Assembly: GCF_016863395.1 (NCBI RefSeq)
Contig: NZ_BOOU01000051.1
Location: 1 to 52,768, forward strand
DNA: 52,768 nt
Direction: 5' to 3'
DNA from: Sphaerisporangium rufum
Lineage (GTDB): Bacteria; Actinomycetota; Actinomycetes; Streptosporangiales; Streptosporangiaceae
The notes beneath the pieces are model-generated. The model was not told the DNA's origin. It did not search any database and saw only the letters and a list, made by a program, of their open reading frames with translations. Each line of letters opens with the position of its first letter. Positions within the stretch are counted from its first letter, which is position 1. A program made the position numbers and the translations under genes. Positions 38,501 through 47,301 of the stretch are shown here, in pieces.

Positions 38501-39727
38501 GTGACGAGCAGCGACATCCACCAGAACGGCCGCCGGACGGCCGGCCCACTCGGCGCTTACCGTCTCGACGAGCTGCGCGCCCGGCACAGCGCCAAGTGGC
38601 GCGAGTACCCGGCGGACGTGCTGCCGGTCTGGGTCGCGGAGATGGACACCCCGCTCGCCCCGCCGATCGCGGCGGCGCTCGCCGAGGCGCTGGAGCGCGG
38701 CGACACCGGGTACGCCGTCCCCGGCGGGCTGCCGGAGGCGTACGCGGGCTTCTCCGCCCGCCGGTTCGGCTGGCGCCCGGACCCGGCCGCCATGCGCCTG
38801 GTACCGGACGTGATGATGGGGGTCGTCGAGGCGCTGCACCTGGTCACCGAGCCGGGCGACCCGGTGGTGATCAACACCCCGGCCTACCCGCCGTACTTCT
38901 ACTGGCTGCCGCGCATCGGCCGTCCGGTCGTGGCGAGCCCGCTGGCGCTCACCGCCGACGGTTACCGGCTGGACCTGGACGCGCTGGAGCGGGAGTTCGC
39001 CGGCGGCGCCCGGGCCTTCCTGCTGTGCAACCCGCACAACCCCACCGGGCTGGTGCCGGCCGCCGAGGAACTGCGCGAGGTGGCGCGGCTGGCCGACCGG
39101 CACGGCGTGCGGGTGATCTCCGACGAGATCCACGCGCCGATCGTCCACCCGGGAGCCCGGCACGTGCCGTTCGGCGCGCTGGACGCCGAGTCCGCCGCCC
39201 GCTCGATCATGCTGGCCTCCGCGTCCAAGGCGTGGAACCTGGCCGGGCTCAAGGGCGCGCTGGCCGTGCCGGGCGGCGCCCCGGCGGCGGCCGACCTGGC
39301 CCGGATGGACCCGGAGGTCGGCACCGGCGCCGGCCTGCTCGGGGTCATCGCCGCCGAGGCGGCCTTCTCGGCCGGCGAGGCCTGGCTGGACGAGCTGCTG
39401 GCCGGGCTGACCGCCAACCGGGACCTGCTGGCCGCGCTGCTGCGCGAGCACCTGCCGGAGGTCGGCTACCAGCCGCCGCAGGGCACCTACCTGGCCTGGC
39501 TGGACTTCCGGGTGCTCGGGCTCGGCGACGACCCGGCCGAGTGGTTCTTGCGCCGCGGCGACGTCGCGCTGTACCCGGGGCTGAAGTTCGGCGCCGAGGG
39601 GGCCGGGCACGCCCGGTTCAACTTCGCCACCGGCCCGGAACTGGTCGCCGAGGCGGTCGGCCGGATGGCCGCGGCGCTCGGCCGGCCGCCGGCCGCGATC
39701 GCCGGCGGCGCCCCCGCCGCGACCTGA
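38501..39727 (+). CDS. MalY/PatB-type PLP-dependent C-S lyase or aminotransferase
   Basis: 408 aa. Fold type I PLP enzyme. VWVAEMDTPLAPPIAAAL and NTPAYPPYFYWLPRIGRPVV are typical of the MalY/PatB group. LLCNPHNPTGLV and VISDEIHAPIVHPG contact PLP, and the Schiff-base Lys is in SASKAWNLAGLKGA. The group often cleaves cystathionine or cysteine conjugates. GTG at 38501 has GAAGGG 6 bases upstream; an ATG at 38450 would add 17 residues without a good site. Ends before a hairpin at 39823. Confidence 0.9.
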   Translation: MTSSDIHQNGRRTAGPLGAYRLDELRARHSAKWREYPADVLPVWVAEMDTPLAPPIAAALAEALERGDTGYAVPGGLPEAYAGFSARRFGWRPDPAAMRLVPDVMMGVVEALHLVTEPGDPVVINTPAYPPYFYWLPRIGRPVVASPLALTADGYRLDLDALEREFAGGARAFLLCNPHNPTGLVPAAEELREVARLADRHGVRVISDEIHAPIVHPGARHVPFGALDAESAARSIMLASASKAWNLAGLKGALAVPGGAPAAADLARMDPEVGTGAGLLGVIAAEAAFSAGEAWLDELLAGLTANRDLLAALLREHLPEVGYQPPQGTYLAWLDFRVLGLGDDPAEWFLRRGDVALYPGLKFGAEGAGHARFNFATGPELVAEAVGRMAAALGRPPAAIAGGAPAAT

Positions 39728-39822
39728 TCGCCGGCCGCGAGGCCACGCCGGCCGGCCGCGCCGGACCGGGCGGCCGGACCGTCGGTGGACCAGACCACGA
39801 CCCGCCACCCGGCCGACCTGGC

Positions 39823-39854
39823 GCCCGGGGCGGCTCTCCCGCCCGGCCCCGGGC
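39823..39854. terminator. Hairpin between convergent patB-like and lipid-kinase genes
   Basis: GCCCGGGGC (39823-39831) and GCCCCGGGC (39846-39854) form a perfect 9-bp stem with a 14-nt loop, in the 145-bp gap between the two stops. Confidence 0.5.
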
Positions 39855-39872
39855 GGCTCCCGGGCGGCCCGG

Positions 39873-40802
39873 TCAGGTGTCGACGAAACCGGGCGGGACC
39901 ATGACCCGCGCGCCGTTCGGCACGGTGCGGATGGTCAGCGGCGTGCGCAGCCCCACCTCGCCGTCCACGTCGGCGGCCAGCGTGGGCTCGGTCTCCAGCA
40001 GCATCTCGCCGCCGGTCACGAACGGGCCGCCGGCCAGGCTGCGCCACCGCCCGCTGGTGGCCCGGACCAGCGTCTCGGCCAGCAGGCGCAGCCGCTTGCC
40101 CGAGCCGAGCTGGTAGGCCACCAGCCGGCGGTTGTCGATGCTGATGTCGCGGGCGATCTGCCAGCCGCCGTGGTAGCGGCCGTTGGCGATGTTGAGCTGG
40201 TGGGTGAGCACCTCGTGCCGCCGGCCGTCCACGGTGATGTAGGCGCGGAACGGCTGGTGGCGGGGCAGGATGGTCAGCGCGGTCAGCGGGTAGGCGGCCC
40301 GGCCGAGCGCCCGCTTCAGCCAGGGCTTGACCGTGCCGGCCACCTCGACCGAGACGCCGAAGCTGGCCAGGTTGGCGAACGGCTTGTCCCCGGCCATGCC
40401 GAGGTCGATGTCGGCCACCTTGCCGCGGCTGAAGACCTTGACGGCCTGGGGCAGCGCGAGCGGCAGGCCGAGGCTGCGGGCGAAGTTGTTGGTGGTGCCG
40501 AGCGGCAGCACGCCGAGCGCGACGTCCCGGTGCGCGACGTGCTTGACGGCCTCGCTGAGGGTGCCGTCGCCGCCGCCGACGACCAGCAGGTCGGGCTGCA
40601 GGCCGAGGGCCTCCTCCAGGATGTCCGGCAGCCGCTTCGGATCCATGACCGCGTAGGTGCGCAGCGGCCGGAAGCCGTCGGCCTGCAGCAGCCGCAGCGC
40701 CTCGAAGTACAGGTGCCGGCCCCGGCGGGACCGGGTGTTGACCACCAGGACCACCCGGCGCAGGTCGCGGATCGCCCTGGTGTGTTCCGCCTTGCTCCGC
40801 AC
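39873..40802 (-). CDS. Diacylglycerol-kinase-family lipid kinase
   Basis: 309 aa. The DAGK catalytic fold shows VVLVVNTRSRRGRHLYFEAL, the nucleotide motif LLVVGGGDGTLSEAVKHV and LPLGTTNNFARSLGL. The C-terminal beta domain includes ANGRYHGGWQIARDISID and EMLLETEPTLAADVDGEVG. It resembles YegS/BmrU-type cytoplasmic kinases of lipids or sphingoid-like diols. GTG at 40802 has a GAGGGGA tract upstream. The exact lipid is unknown. Confidence 0.92.
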   Translation of the reverse strand: MRSKAEHTRAIRDLRRVVLVVNTRSRRGRHLYFEALRLLQADGFRPLRTYAVMDPKRLPDILEEALGLQPDLLVVGGGDGTLSEAVKHVAHRDVALGVLPLGTTNNFARSLGLPLALPQAVKVFSRGKVADIDLGMAGDKPFANLASFGVSVEVAGTVKPWLKRALGRAAYPLTALTILPRHQPFRAYITVDGRRHEVLTHQLNIANGRYHGGWQIARDISIDNRRLVAYQLGSGKRLRLLAETLVRATSGRWRSLAGGPFVTGGEMLLETEPTLAADVDGEVGLRTPLTIRTVPNGARVMVPPGFVDT

Positions 40803-40904
40803 GTTCGCCCGTCCCCTCGCCGACGTCCCGGGGACATGCTATGCAGTCGGCCGGCACCAGCGGACCGCGATGGACGCCGGGAGGCCGCGACGGGCCCTGA
40901 GACG

Positions 40905-40945
40905 CGGACGGGACGGATACGGTGCCCCCGTATCCGTCCCGTCCG
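40905..40945 (-). terminator. Very strong hairpin terminator (second of two)
   Basis: An 18-bp perfect stem (CGGACGGGACGGATACGG / CCGTATCCGTCCCGTCCG) with a 5-nt loop, downstream of the metalloprotease stop (40999). With the hairpin at 40963-40992 it separates that gene from the lipid kinase on the same strand. Confidence 0.8.
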
Positions 40946-40962
40946 GGCCTTCCCTTGGCCGG

Positions 40963-40992
40963 CCCCGCGCCGGCGTCACCGCCGGCGCGGGG
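40963..40992 (-). terminator. Strong hairpin terminator (first of two)
   Basis: A 13-bp perfect stem (CCCCGCGCCGGCG / CGCCGGCGCGGGG) with a 4-nt loop begins 6 bases after the metalloprotease stop. Confidence 0.7.
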
Positions 40993-40998
40993 AACGGC

Positions 40999-43770
40999 TC
41001 ACTTCTTGGGCGGCGTCACCTGGACGATCACCCCGAGGTTGCCGGGCAGCGGCGCGATCAGCTTGACCTGGGTGCCGAGTTGCTTGCCCGCGTCGGCGGG
41101 GTTGCCGGTGCCCAGGGTGAAGCCGTCGACGTCCTCGCCGTAGGCCTCGGTCGCCGGGCTGCCGTCGGCGTGCACGACCCGCACCGAGTACGGCTCGTTG
41201 TTCTTGGACGGCACGACCACCGAGGCGTCGCGGTTGCGGAAGTACAGGCCGTCGTCGCGCAGCTCCAGGCCGGGGTACCAGCCCTTGGCGTCGGTGAAGG
41301 CCTTGACCGGGTCCTGCCCGCCGAACCTGGTGCAGTACTCGGTGAACGGCTCGCCCTCGATGCACTCGGAGAACGAGCGCGTCTTGGTGAAGCCGAACGC
41401 CGCGTTGGACGCCTGCGGACGGGAGGGGATGTTCTTCAGCACGCTGGGGTCGACCTCGGCGGCCTCGCCGGAGCGGCGCAGCGGGTCGAAGTGCGAGTCC
41501 ACCAGCAGCAGCTGGCCCTTGGGGCCGACCGACGGCAGCGACCAGAGGTTGGAGGCGCCGTTGTTGTACCCGTAGGAGGTGTCACGCAGCCAGACCAGCA
41601 GGCCGGGCGCGTTGTAGGGGACCTTCTCGACCTTCCACGCGTCGTCCCGCAGCCACGTGGTGTCGTAGGTGTAGCTCAGGCCCTTGTCGAACCCGTCCAG
41701 GTTGCGCCACTCGGCCAGGTAGTACTGCGCGCTCTTCAGCGAGCCGCCGTGCTGCACCCAGCCGGCGCCCTTGGTGTCGGTGAAGGTGCCGGGGACGGCC
41801 GTCCAGCCGGCGGTGCCGGACTCGACGTCGTCGCTCCAGGTGGTGGTGCCGCCGGCGCTCACCGAGAAGTCGTCGGTGAACCAGCCGCGCTCGTTGGCGG
41901 CGGCGTCGGTGGCGTAGCGCAGGCGCAGCTTGATGTTCTGGCCGGCGAACGGCGCCAGGTCGATGTGGTAGTGCTGCCAGCCGCCGGAGTCACCGGTCAG
42001 GCCGTACTTCTTGTTGCCGAAGTCGGCCAGCCGGTGGTTGGGGTCGGGGTAGCCGTCGTCGGTGGAGACCAGCGACCCGTCCTCGCCGTACACCTTCTGC
42101 TCGGCCCAGGTGGTGCCACCGTCGGTGGAGACCTCGACGAAGCCGAAGTCCCAGTCCTGTTCGATGGTGTAGTCGGTCCAGAACGAGAACCGGGCGTCGG
42201 CGCCGGCCGGCACCGCGACGTCCCGGGCGATCTTCACGTCCGCCCAGTCCTGGTCGTTGCCCGACCACCAGACCTTGGCGCCGCTGTGCGGGGTGGTCAG
42301 CACCACGTCCTTGTCCGGCAGGTTGATCCGGACGCCGTCCTGGGTGAGCTTGGGCGTGCGGGAGGCCTGGCCCAGGGTCAGCAGCTTGGTGCCGTCACCG
42401 GGGTTGAGGATCTTCGGGTCCGCCCAGCCGAGCACCAGCTTGTCCCACAGGCCCATGTGCGTCGGCATCGACTGGAAGATCGGGCCGGAGTGCGAGCCGG
42501 TGGACATCAGGTCCCAGAACTCGACGTCGCTGTCACCGGCTCCGGTGGCGTCGTAGAGGTCGGGCAGGCCGAGGTCGTGGCCGTACTCGTGGGCGAACAC
42601 GCCGACGCCGGAGTCCTCCGGCTGCACGATGTAGTTGGAGATCTTGACGTTGCTCCCCGGCACGGTGTAGCCGTTGGGGATCGCGCTGGAGTGCGCCCAG
42701 ATGGCGTAGGTGCCCTCCGCACCTCCGCCGCCGGACTTGTCCTCGCCGGCGTGCACCAGGACCAGGTGGTCGACCACGCCGTCCGGCTCGGCGTAGTTGC
42801 CGTCGCCGTCGGCGTCGGAGGTGTCCTCCAGGTCGTAGTCCTTCCAGGGGAAGTCCGGCTGCTGCTGGGCGAGCACGTTGACGGCGTCGATGCCGAGTTG
42901 CGCCGCGCCGCGCGGGTTGTCCGGGTGGCCGGACATGTCCTGCGGGATGGCGTCGCAGGCGCCGGCACCGTACCAGGCCTCCGAGTGCGGCACCTTCAGC
43001 CAGCCGATCGCCGCGCCGTGCACGGTGTAGGCGCCCTTGGACATCTCCTCGTACATGTTCTTCATCGTGTAGCCGGAGATGTCGATGCCCGGCTTGCCGT
43101 CGCGCGGGTCCTTGAGGTCCTTGCGGACGCGCTCGGTGATGCCCTTGGTGGAGTAGAGCATGTTGTTGTAGTGGGCGGTGTTGAAGTCCTTCACCCACAT
43201 CGAATTGTTGTCCTTGCCGCCGCCGGCCGCGAGGGCGGGGTCAGGGATCTTGTTGTGCAGCGGACCGCTGATCTTCGTGCCCGGCGGCTCCGTCACGCAG
43301 TCGCTCGTGTCGTCGGTGCTCTTCGGGCGGCTGAACCCGGAGAAATCGTCGTTGGCGTTCTCGTTGAACTCGACCAGCAGAGTGAGAAGCTTCGCCTCTT
43401 TAGTGATCTTCGACTTCTTGTAGAGGAAGTCGAAGGGGTTCTGCCCGGTACGCACGGCCGTCCGCTCGCGCTTGGTGAGCTCGCGGGCCGCCACCGGGTT
43501 GCCCTCGGCGAACTTGTGGTCGATCTCCTCGGCGGTGGGGGTGCCGCTGCGCCGCTTGGCGGCGCCCTTGTCGACCTTCTCCGCGCCCTTCGGCGTGGAG
43601 TCGCCCTGCACCATCGGGGGAGCGTAGTTGATGTAGTAATCACTCGCCGCCGGCTGGTATCTGGCCTGCGAGGTGTCCCCCGCGGCCGCGGTGCCGCTCA
43701 CCGTGAGACCGGCCGCCGCCAGCCCCAGGACCGGCAGCACCGCGCTGAGCCGCCTGACTCTACGTGACAA
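40999..43770 (-). CDS. Immune-inhibitor-A-like M6 metalloprotease, secreted
   Basis: 923 aa. A signal peptide (RRLSAVLPVLGLAAAGLTVS, GTAAAGDT) leads a propeptide and an M6 peptidase domain. The zinc motif is VFAHEYGHDLGLPDLYDATG (HExxH), and the fold continues with DLMSTGSHSGP. A C-terminal MAM/immune-inhibitor-like beta region follows (ARFSFWTDYTIEQDWDFGFV, WSDDVESGTAGWTAVPGTF). The family includes secreted zinc proteases that degrade host or competitor proteins. TTG at 43770 is chosen because AGGAGG lies 5 bases upstream and gives a clean signal peptide. Flanked downstream by two strong terminators. Confidence 0.94.
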   Translation of the reverse strand: MSRRVRRLSAVLPVLGLAAAGLTVSGTAAAGDTSQARYQPAASDYYINYAPPMVQGDSTPKGAEKVDKGAAKRRSGTPTAEEIDHKFAEGNPVAARELTKRERTAVRTGQNPFDFLYKKSKITKEAKLLTLLVEFNENANDDFSGFSRPKSTDDTSDCVTEPPGTKISGPLHNKIPDPALAAGGGKDNNSMWVKDFNTAHYNNMLYSTKGITERVRKDLKDPRDGKPGIDISGYTMKNMYEEMSKGAYTVHGAAIGWLKVPHSEAWYGAGACDAIPQDMSGHPDNPRGAAQLGIDAVNVLAQQQPDFPWKDYDLEDTSDADGDGNYAEPDGVVDHLVLVHAGEDKSGGGGAEGTYAIWAHSSAIPNGYTVPGSNVKISNYIVQPEDSGVGVFAHEYGHDLGLPDLYDATGAGDSDVEFWDLMSTGSHSGPIFQSMPTHMGLWDKLVLGWADPKILNPGDGTKLLTLGQASRTPKLTQDGVRINLPDKDVVLTTPHSGAKVWWSGNDQDWADVKIARDVAVPAGADARFSFWTDYTIEQDWDFGFVEVSTDGGTTWAEQKVYGEDGSLVSTDDGYPDPNHRLADFGNKKYGLTGDSGGWQHYHIDLAPFAGQNIKLRLRYATDAAANERGWFTDDFSVSAGGTTTWSDDVESGTAGWTAVPGTFTDTKGAGWVQHGGSLKSAQYYLAEWRNLDGFDKGLSYTYDTTWLRDDAWKVEKVPYNAPGLLVWLRDTSYGYNNGASNLWSLPSVGPKGQLLLVDSHFDPLRRSGEAAEVDPSVLKNIPSRPQASNAAFGFTKTRSFSECIEGEPFTEYCTRFGGQDPVKAFTDAKGWYPGLELRDDGLYFRNRDASVVVPSKNNEPYSVRVVHADGSPATEAYGEDVDGFTLGTGNPADAGKQLGTQVKLIAPLPGNLGVIVQVTPPKK

Positions 43771-43917
43771 CGGATCCTCCTCCGCCCGGGATGTCCGGGC
43801 TCCGCCCGGGGTCCCCGGGCGACCTTCGAGGCACGCCGGTATGAACGCGCCCGCCATGGAGATCCGGACGCCCGTACGGAACGCCCAGAATCGGCAAACC
43901 GGACGTTAGAGGAAAAA

Positions 43918-43936
43918 GTAAAGGCAGGGTAAAGGC
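43918..43936. promoter_or_regulatory. 11-bp-period direct repeat in the divergent promoter region
   Basis: GTAAAGGC occurs at 43918-43925 and 43929-43936, offset by 11 bp, in a locally A-rich part of the 309-bp gap (43771-44079) between the protease and the oxidase gene. It could be a response-regulator-type site. No ORF is convincing in this gap. Confidence 0.35.
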
Positions 43937-44066
43937 GATCCAGGATGTTGCCAAATCGTCATCGACGGCGGCGCGCGCCGGCCGGCGGCCGTTCATCGGC
44001 GAATTCCACCGGCATTCCGGTAAGCCCGCTTGCCACCCCTCGTGGAAACGGCATTCCGCCGGAACG

Positions 44067-44072
44067 TACAGT
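44067..44072 (+). promoter_or_regulatory. Probable -10 of a leaderless glcD-like transcript
   Basis: TACAGT fits TAnnnT and ends 7 bases before the GTG at 44080. No ribosome-binding site precedes the GTG. GGAAAC at 44044-44049 lies 17 bp upstream and could be a -35 of ECF type. Confidence 0.4.
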
Positions 44073-44079
44073 CGCAGGC

Positions 44080-45438
44080 GTGAATGCCGTCACCGAGCTC
44101 GCCGCGCTCCTCCCGGCCGGAACGGTGCTCACCGATCCGGACGTCACCGCCGCCTACGCACGCGACCAGACCTTCCTGGTGCCCGGCACCCCGCTGTGCG
44201 CGGTGAAGGCCCGCAGCCGGGACGACGTCGTGACCACCCTGCGGTGGGCCACCGAGCACCGGGTGCCGGTGGTGCCCCGGGGGGCCGGCACCGGCCTGGC
44301 GGGCGGCGCCACCGCGGTCGACGGCTGCGTGATGCTGTCGCTGGCCGGGATGACCGCGATCCGCGAGCTGTCCCCCGCCGACGAGATCGCCGTCGTGGAA
44401 CCCGGAGTGATCAACGCCGACCTGGACCGGGCGGCCCGCCGGCACGGCCTGATGTACGCCCCCGACCCCTCCTCGCACGAGATCTCCACCATCGGCGGCA
44501 ACCTGGCGACCAACGCCGGCGGGCTGCGCTGCGTGAAGTACGGCGTGACCCGCGACTCCACGCTCGGGCTGGAGGTCGTGCTGGCCGACGGCCGGGTGCT
44601 GGCCACCGGGCGCCGCACCATGAAGGGGGTCACCGGGTACGACCTGACCGGGCTGTTCGTCGGCTCGGAGGGCACCCTCGGGGTGATCACCGCGGCCACG
44701 CTGCGGCTGCGCCGGGCCCCGGCCGCGCCGCCGGTCACCCTGGCCGCCGAGTTCCCCTCGCCGCGCGCGGCCGGCGACGCGGTGGCGGCGATCATCGCGG
44801 CCGGATGCCGCCCGGTGCTGCTGGAGCTGATGGACCGCAACACGCTGCGCGCGATCGACGACTGGAAGCACATCGGCCTGGACCCGGGCGTGCAGGCCAT
44901 GCTGATCGCCCAGGCCGAGGCCGGTCCGGGCGGGGACGCGGCGCGGATGGCGCGGTTGTGCGAGGACGCCGGCGCGTCGTTCGTCGCGGTGTCCACCACG
45001 CCGGAGGAGGCCGAGGAGCTGATCGGGCTGCGGCGGCTGGCCTATCCGGCCAAGGAGCGGCTCGGCGCCTGCCTGGTGGAGGACGTCTGCGTCCCGCGTT
45101 CGGCGCTGCCCGACATGATCACCGCGATCGAGGAGACCGCGGCCCGGCACGCCACGATGATCTGCACGGTCGCGCACGCCGGGGACGGCAACCTGCATCC
45201 GGTCTTCGTCTTCGACCGCGGGCTGGCCGAGCCGCCGCCGAACGTCTGGGCCGCCGCCGACGAGGTCTTCCGGGCCGCGCTGGACGCCGGCGGCACGCTG
45301 ACCGGCGAGCACGGGGTGGGCCTGCTCAAGCGGCGGTGGCTGGAGCTGGAGACCGGCCCGCTGGCGGGCGAGCTGCAGCGCGGGATAAAGCAGGTCTTCG
45401 ATCCGCTCGGCATCATGAATCCCGGCAAGGCCATCTGA
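44080..45438 (+). CDS. GlcD-like FAD-binding oxidase
   Basis: 452 aa. FAD-binding PCMH domain: VVPRGAGTGLAGGATAVDGC, PDPSSHEISTIGGNLATNAG and GLRCVKYGVTRDSTLGLEVV. C-terminal FAD-oxidase domain: VAHAGDGNLHPVFVFDR and LTGEHGVGLLKRRWL, ending DPLGIMNPGKAI. It oxidises 2-hydroxy acids such as glycolate or D-lactate and passes electrons onward; the subunits GlcE and GlcF are not in the window. GTG at 44080 fits leaderless geometry. The true substrate is unknown. Confidence 0.92.
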   Translation: MNAVTELAALLPAGTVLTDPDVTAAYARDQTFLVPGTPLCAVKARSRDDVVTTLRWATEHRVPVVPRGAGTGLAGGATAVDGCVMLSLAGMTAIRELSPADEIAVVEPGVINADLDRAARRHGLMYAPDPSSHEISTIGGNLATNAGGLRCVKYGVTRDSTLGLEVVLADGRVLATGRRTMKGVTGYDLTGLFVGSEGTLGVITAATLRLRRAPAAPPVTLAAEFPSPRAAGDAVAAIIAAGCRPVLLELMDRNTLRAIDDWKHIGLDPGVQAMLIAQAEAGPGGDAARMARLCEDAGASFVAVSTTPEEAEELIGLRRLAYPAKERLGACLVEDVCVPRSALPDMITAIEETAARHATMICTVAHAGDGNLHPVFVFDRGLAEPPPNVWAAADEVFRAALDAGGTLTGEHGVGLLKRRWLELETGPLAGELQRGIKQVFDPLGIMNPGKAI

Positions 45439-45517
45439 CCGGCCCTCCTGACCAAGATCCCCCTGGTAGCGTTCTCCGACATACGTTTCGGAAATATGGG
45501 GTTTCGGGGGGTTCGGC

Positions 45518-47203
45518 GTGCCACAGGCGCTCACCGACGACGACCCGCGCCGCCTGGGTGCCTACGAGATCTTCGGGCGGCTGGGCGAGGGCGGCCAGGG
45601 GGTCGTCTATCTCGGCAGGTCGGGCACCGGTGAACCGGTCGCCATCAAGCTGCTGCACGCCCGGCTGTCGGGGGACGCCGACGCGCGTGCGCGATTCCTG
45701 CGCGAGGTGTCGGTCGCCCAGCGGGTCGCCCGGTTCTGCACCGCGTCGGTGCTGCACGCCGACCTGGCGGGCAACCAGCCGTTCATCGTCAGCGAGTACG
45801 TGCCCGGGCCGTCGCTGCGGCTGCTGGTCGAGCGGGAGGGCCCGCGCCGGGGGGCGGCGCTGGACCGGCTGGCCATCAGCACCGCGACCGCGCTCGCCGC
45901 GATCCACCGGGCCGGCATCCTGCACCGCGACTTCAAGCCGGCCAACGTGCTGATGGGGCCGGAAGGCCCGGTCGTCATCGACTTCGGCATCGCGCGGGCC
46001 CTGGACACCCCGGGCGCCACCGCCACCGGCGACACCCTCGGCACCCCCTCCTACCTGGCGCCCGAGCAGCTCGCGGGCGCGGCGGTGACGCCGGCGGCCG
46101 ACGTGTTCGCCTGGGGCGTCACCATGGTCTTCGCGGCCACCGGGCGGCCGGCGTTCGGCTCCGACTCCATCCCCGCGGTGATCAATCGGGTGCTGAACGA
46201 GCAGCCGGACCTGTCCTCGCTGGAGGGGCCGCTGCGCGACCTGCTCGCCGCCTGCCTGTCCAAGGACCCGGCGGTCCGCCCGTCCGCCGAGGACGTGGTC
46301 GCCCACCTGATGGGCGGCCGGACGGTGATCCCCGCGCCCGCCGGGCCGACCGCCCCGGCGGCGCCCGCCACATCTGCCGCATCAGCCGGGCTCACCGGAC
46401 CCGCCGGGGGCACCGGGCCGACCGCGTTCGCCGGATCGGCCGGGCCGCTCGCCGTGCCGCCGAAGGCCCGCCGGGCGGCGGGCGGCGGCGCGCCGCGACG
46501 CCGCGGGCTGCTGACGGCGGGCACCGCCGCCGCCGTGACGGTCCTGGCCGGCGGCCTGATCTTCGCGCTGACCACCGACGTCCCGTGGGCCGGCCGGCCG
46601 ACGGCCGCCGAGGAGAGCGTGGCGCCGCCCACCGCCGGCACGACCGACCCGGTCGCCGAGCAGCCGCCCGACGTGGACTCCTGGCCGGTGCCCGACCCGG
46701 TCGACCCCACCCCGCGCCGGCCGCGCCGCCAGACGCCCGCGCAGGCGACCCCGCCCGCCCAGGTCACCGCCACCCCGCACCACACCCCGTCCCGCAAGCC
46801 GACCCGGCGCCCGGCCCGCGACTCGGTCGATCCCGACGCGCCAGGCTCCACCCCGACCGCCGAGCCGTCCGGCGGCAAACCCAACCCCTACACCGCCGCC
46901 GGCAGCTGCGGTCCCGGCTTCCAGGTCATCGACTCCCGCCCGCTGGGCGACGCCAGGGTCTGGCTGCTCTACAACGCCAAGGCCGGCACCAACTGCGTCG
47001 TCACGCTGACCCGGTACGTCGAACCGCAGCCGATGAAGATGACCGCCCTGCTGCGCGCCAAGACCGGCGCGTCGGAATCCGACTCCGGCACCAGCCAGAC
47101 CACCGCCGGCCCGGTCCGCGTCCCGGCCCGCAAGACCTGCGTCATCTGGGGCGGCTCGTTCGGCTCGATCTCCTGGCGCAGCGGCTGGTCGCACTGCCGG
47201 TGA
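45518..47203 (+). CDS. Receptor-like Ser/Thr protein kinase with SapA-like ectodomain
   Basis: 561 aa. Kinase domain: GRLGEGGQGVVYLGR, AIKLLHARL (Lys), HRDFKPANVLM (catalytic Asp; the common HRDL reads HRDF), VVIDFGIARAL and GTPSYLAPEQLAG. A Pro/Ala-rich juxtamembrane segment and one membrane helix follow (GLLTAGTAAAVTVLAGGLIF). The external part has a Pro/Thr-rich stalk and a ~100-residue Cys-containing domain (SCGPGFQVIDSRPLGDARVW, TNCVVTLTRYVE, KTCVIWGGSFGSISW, GWSHC). That domain looks like spore-associated protein A in my recollection. GTG at 45518. Ligand and targets unknown. Confidence 0.92.
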   Translation: MPQALTDDDPRRLGAYEIFGRLGEGGQGVVYLGRSGTGEPVAIKLLHARLSGDADARARFLREVSVAQRVARFCTASVLHADLAGNQPFIVSEYVPGPSLRLLVEREGPRRGAALDRLAISTATALAAIHRAGILHRDFKPANVLMGPEGPVVIDFGIARALDTPGATATGDTLGTPSYLAPEQLAGAAVTPAADVFAWGVTMVFAATGRPAFGSDSIPAVINRVLNEQPDLSSLEGPLRDLLAACLSKDPAVRPSAEDVVAHLMGGRTVIPAPAGPTAPAAPATSAASAGLTGPAGGTGPTAFAGSAGPLAVPPKARRAAGGGAPRRRGLLTAGTAAAVTVLAGGLIFALTTDVPWAGRPTAAEESVAPPTAGTTDPVAEQPPDVDSWPVPDPVDPTPRRPRRQTPAQATPPAQVTATPHHTPSRKPTRRPARDSVDPDAPGSTPTAEPSGGKPNPYTAAGSCGPGFQVIDSRPLGDARVWLLYNAKAGTNCVVTLTRYVEPQPMKMTALLRAKTGASESDSGTSQTTAGPVRVPARKTCVIWGGSFGSISWRSGWSHCR

Positions 47204-47301
47204 CCTCCACGCCGGCCGCCGGCCGTGTGTCCCCCGCCCTCCCGCGCGGCGCGGCGGTGTAATAGCTTCGGGCCACGGCCACTGCTATCCGGGAGCGCAA
47301 G

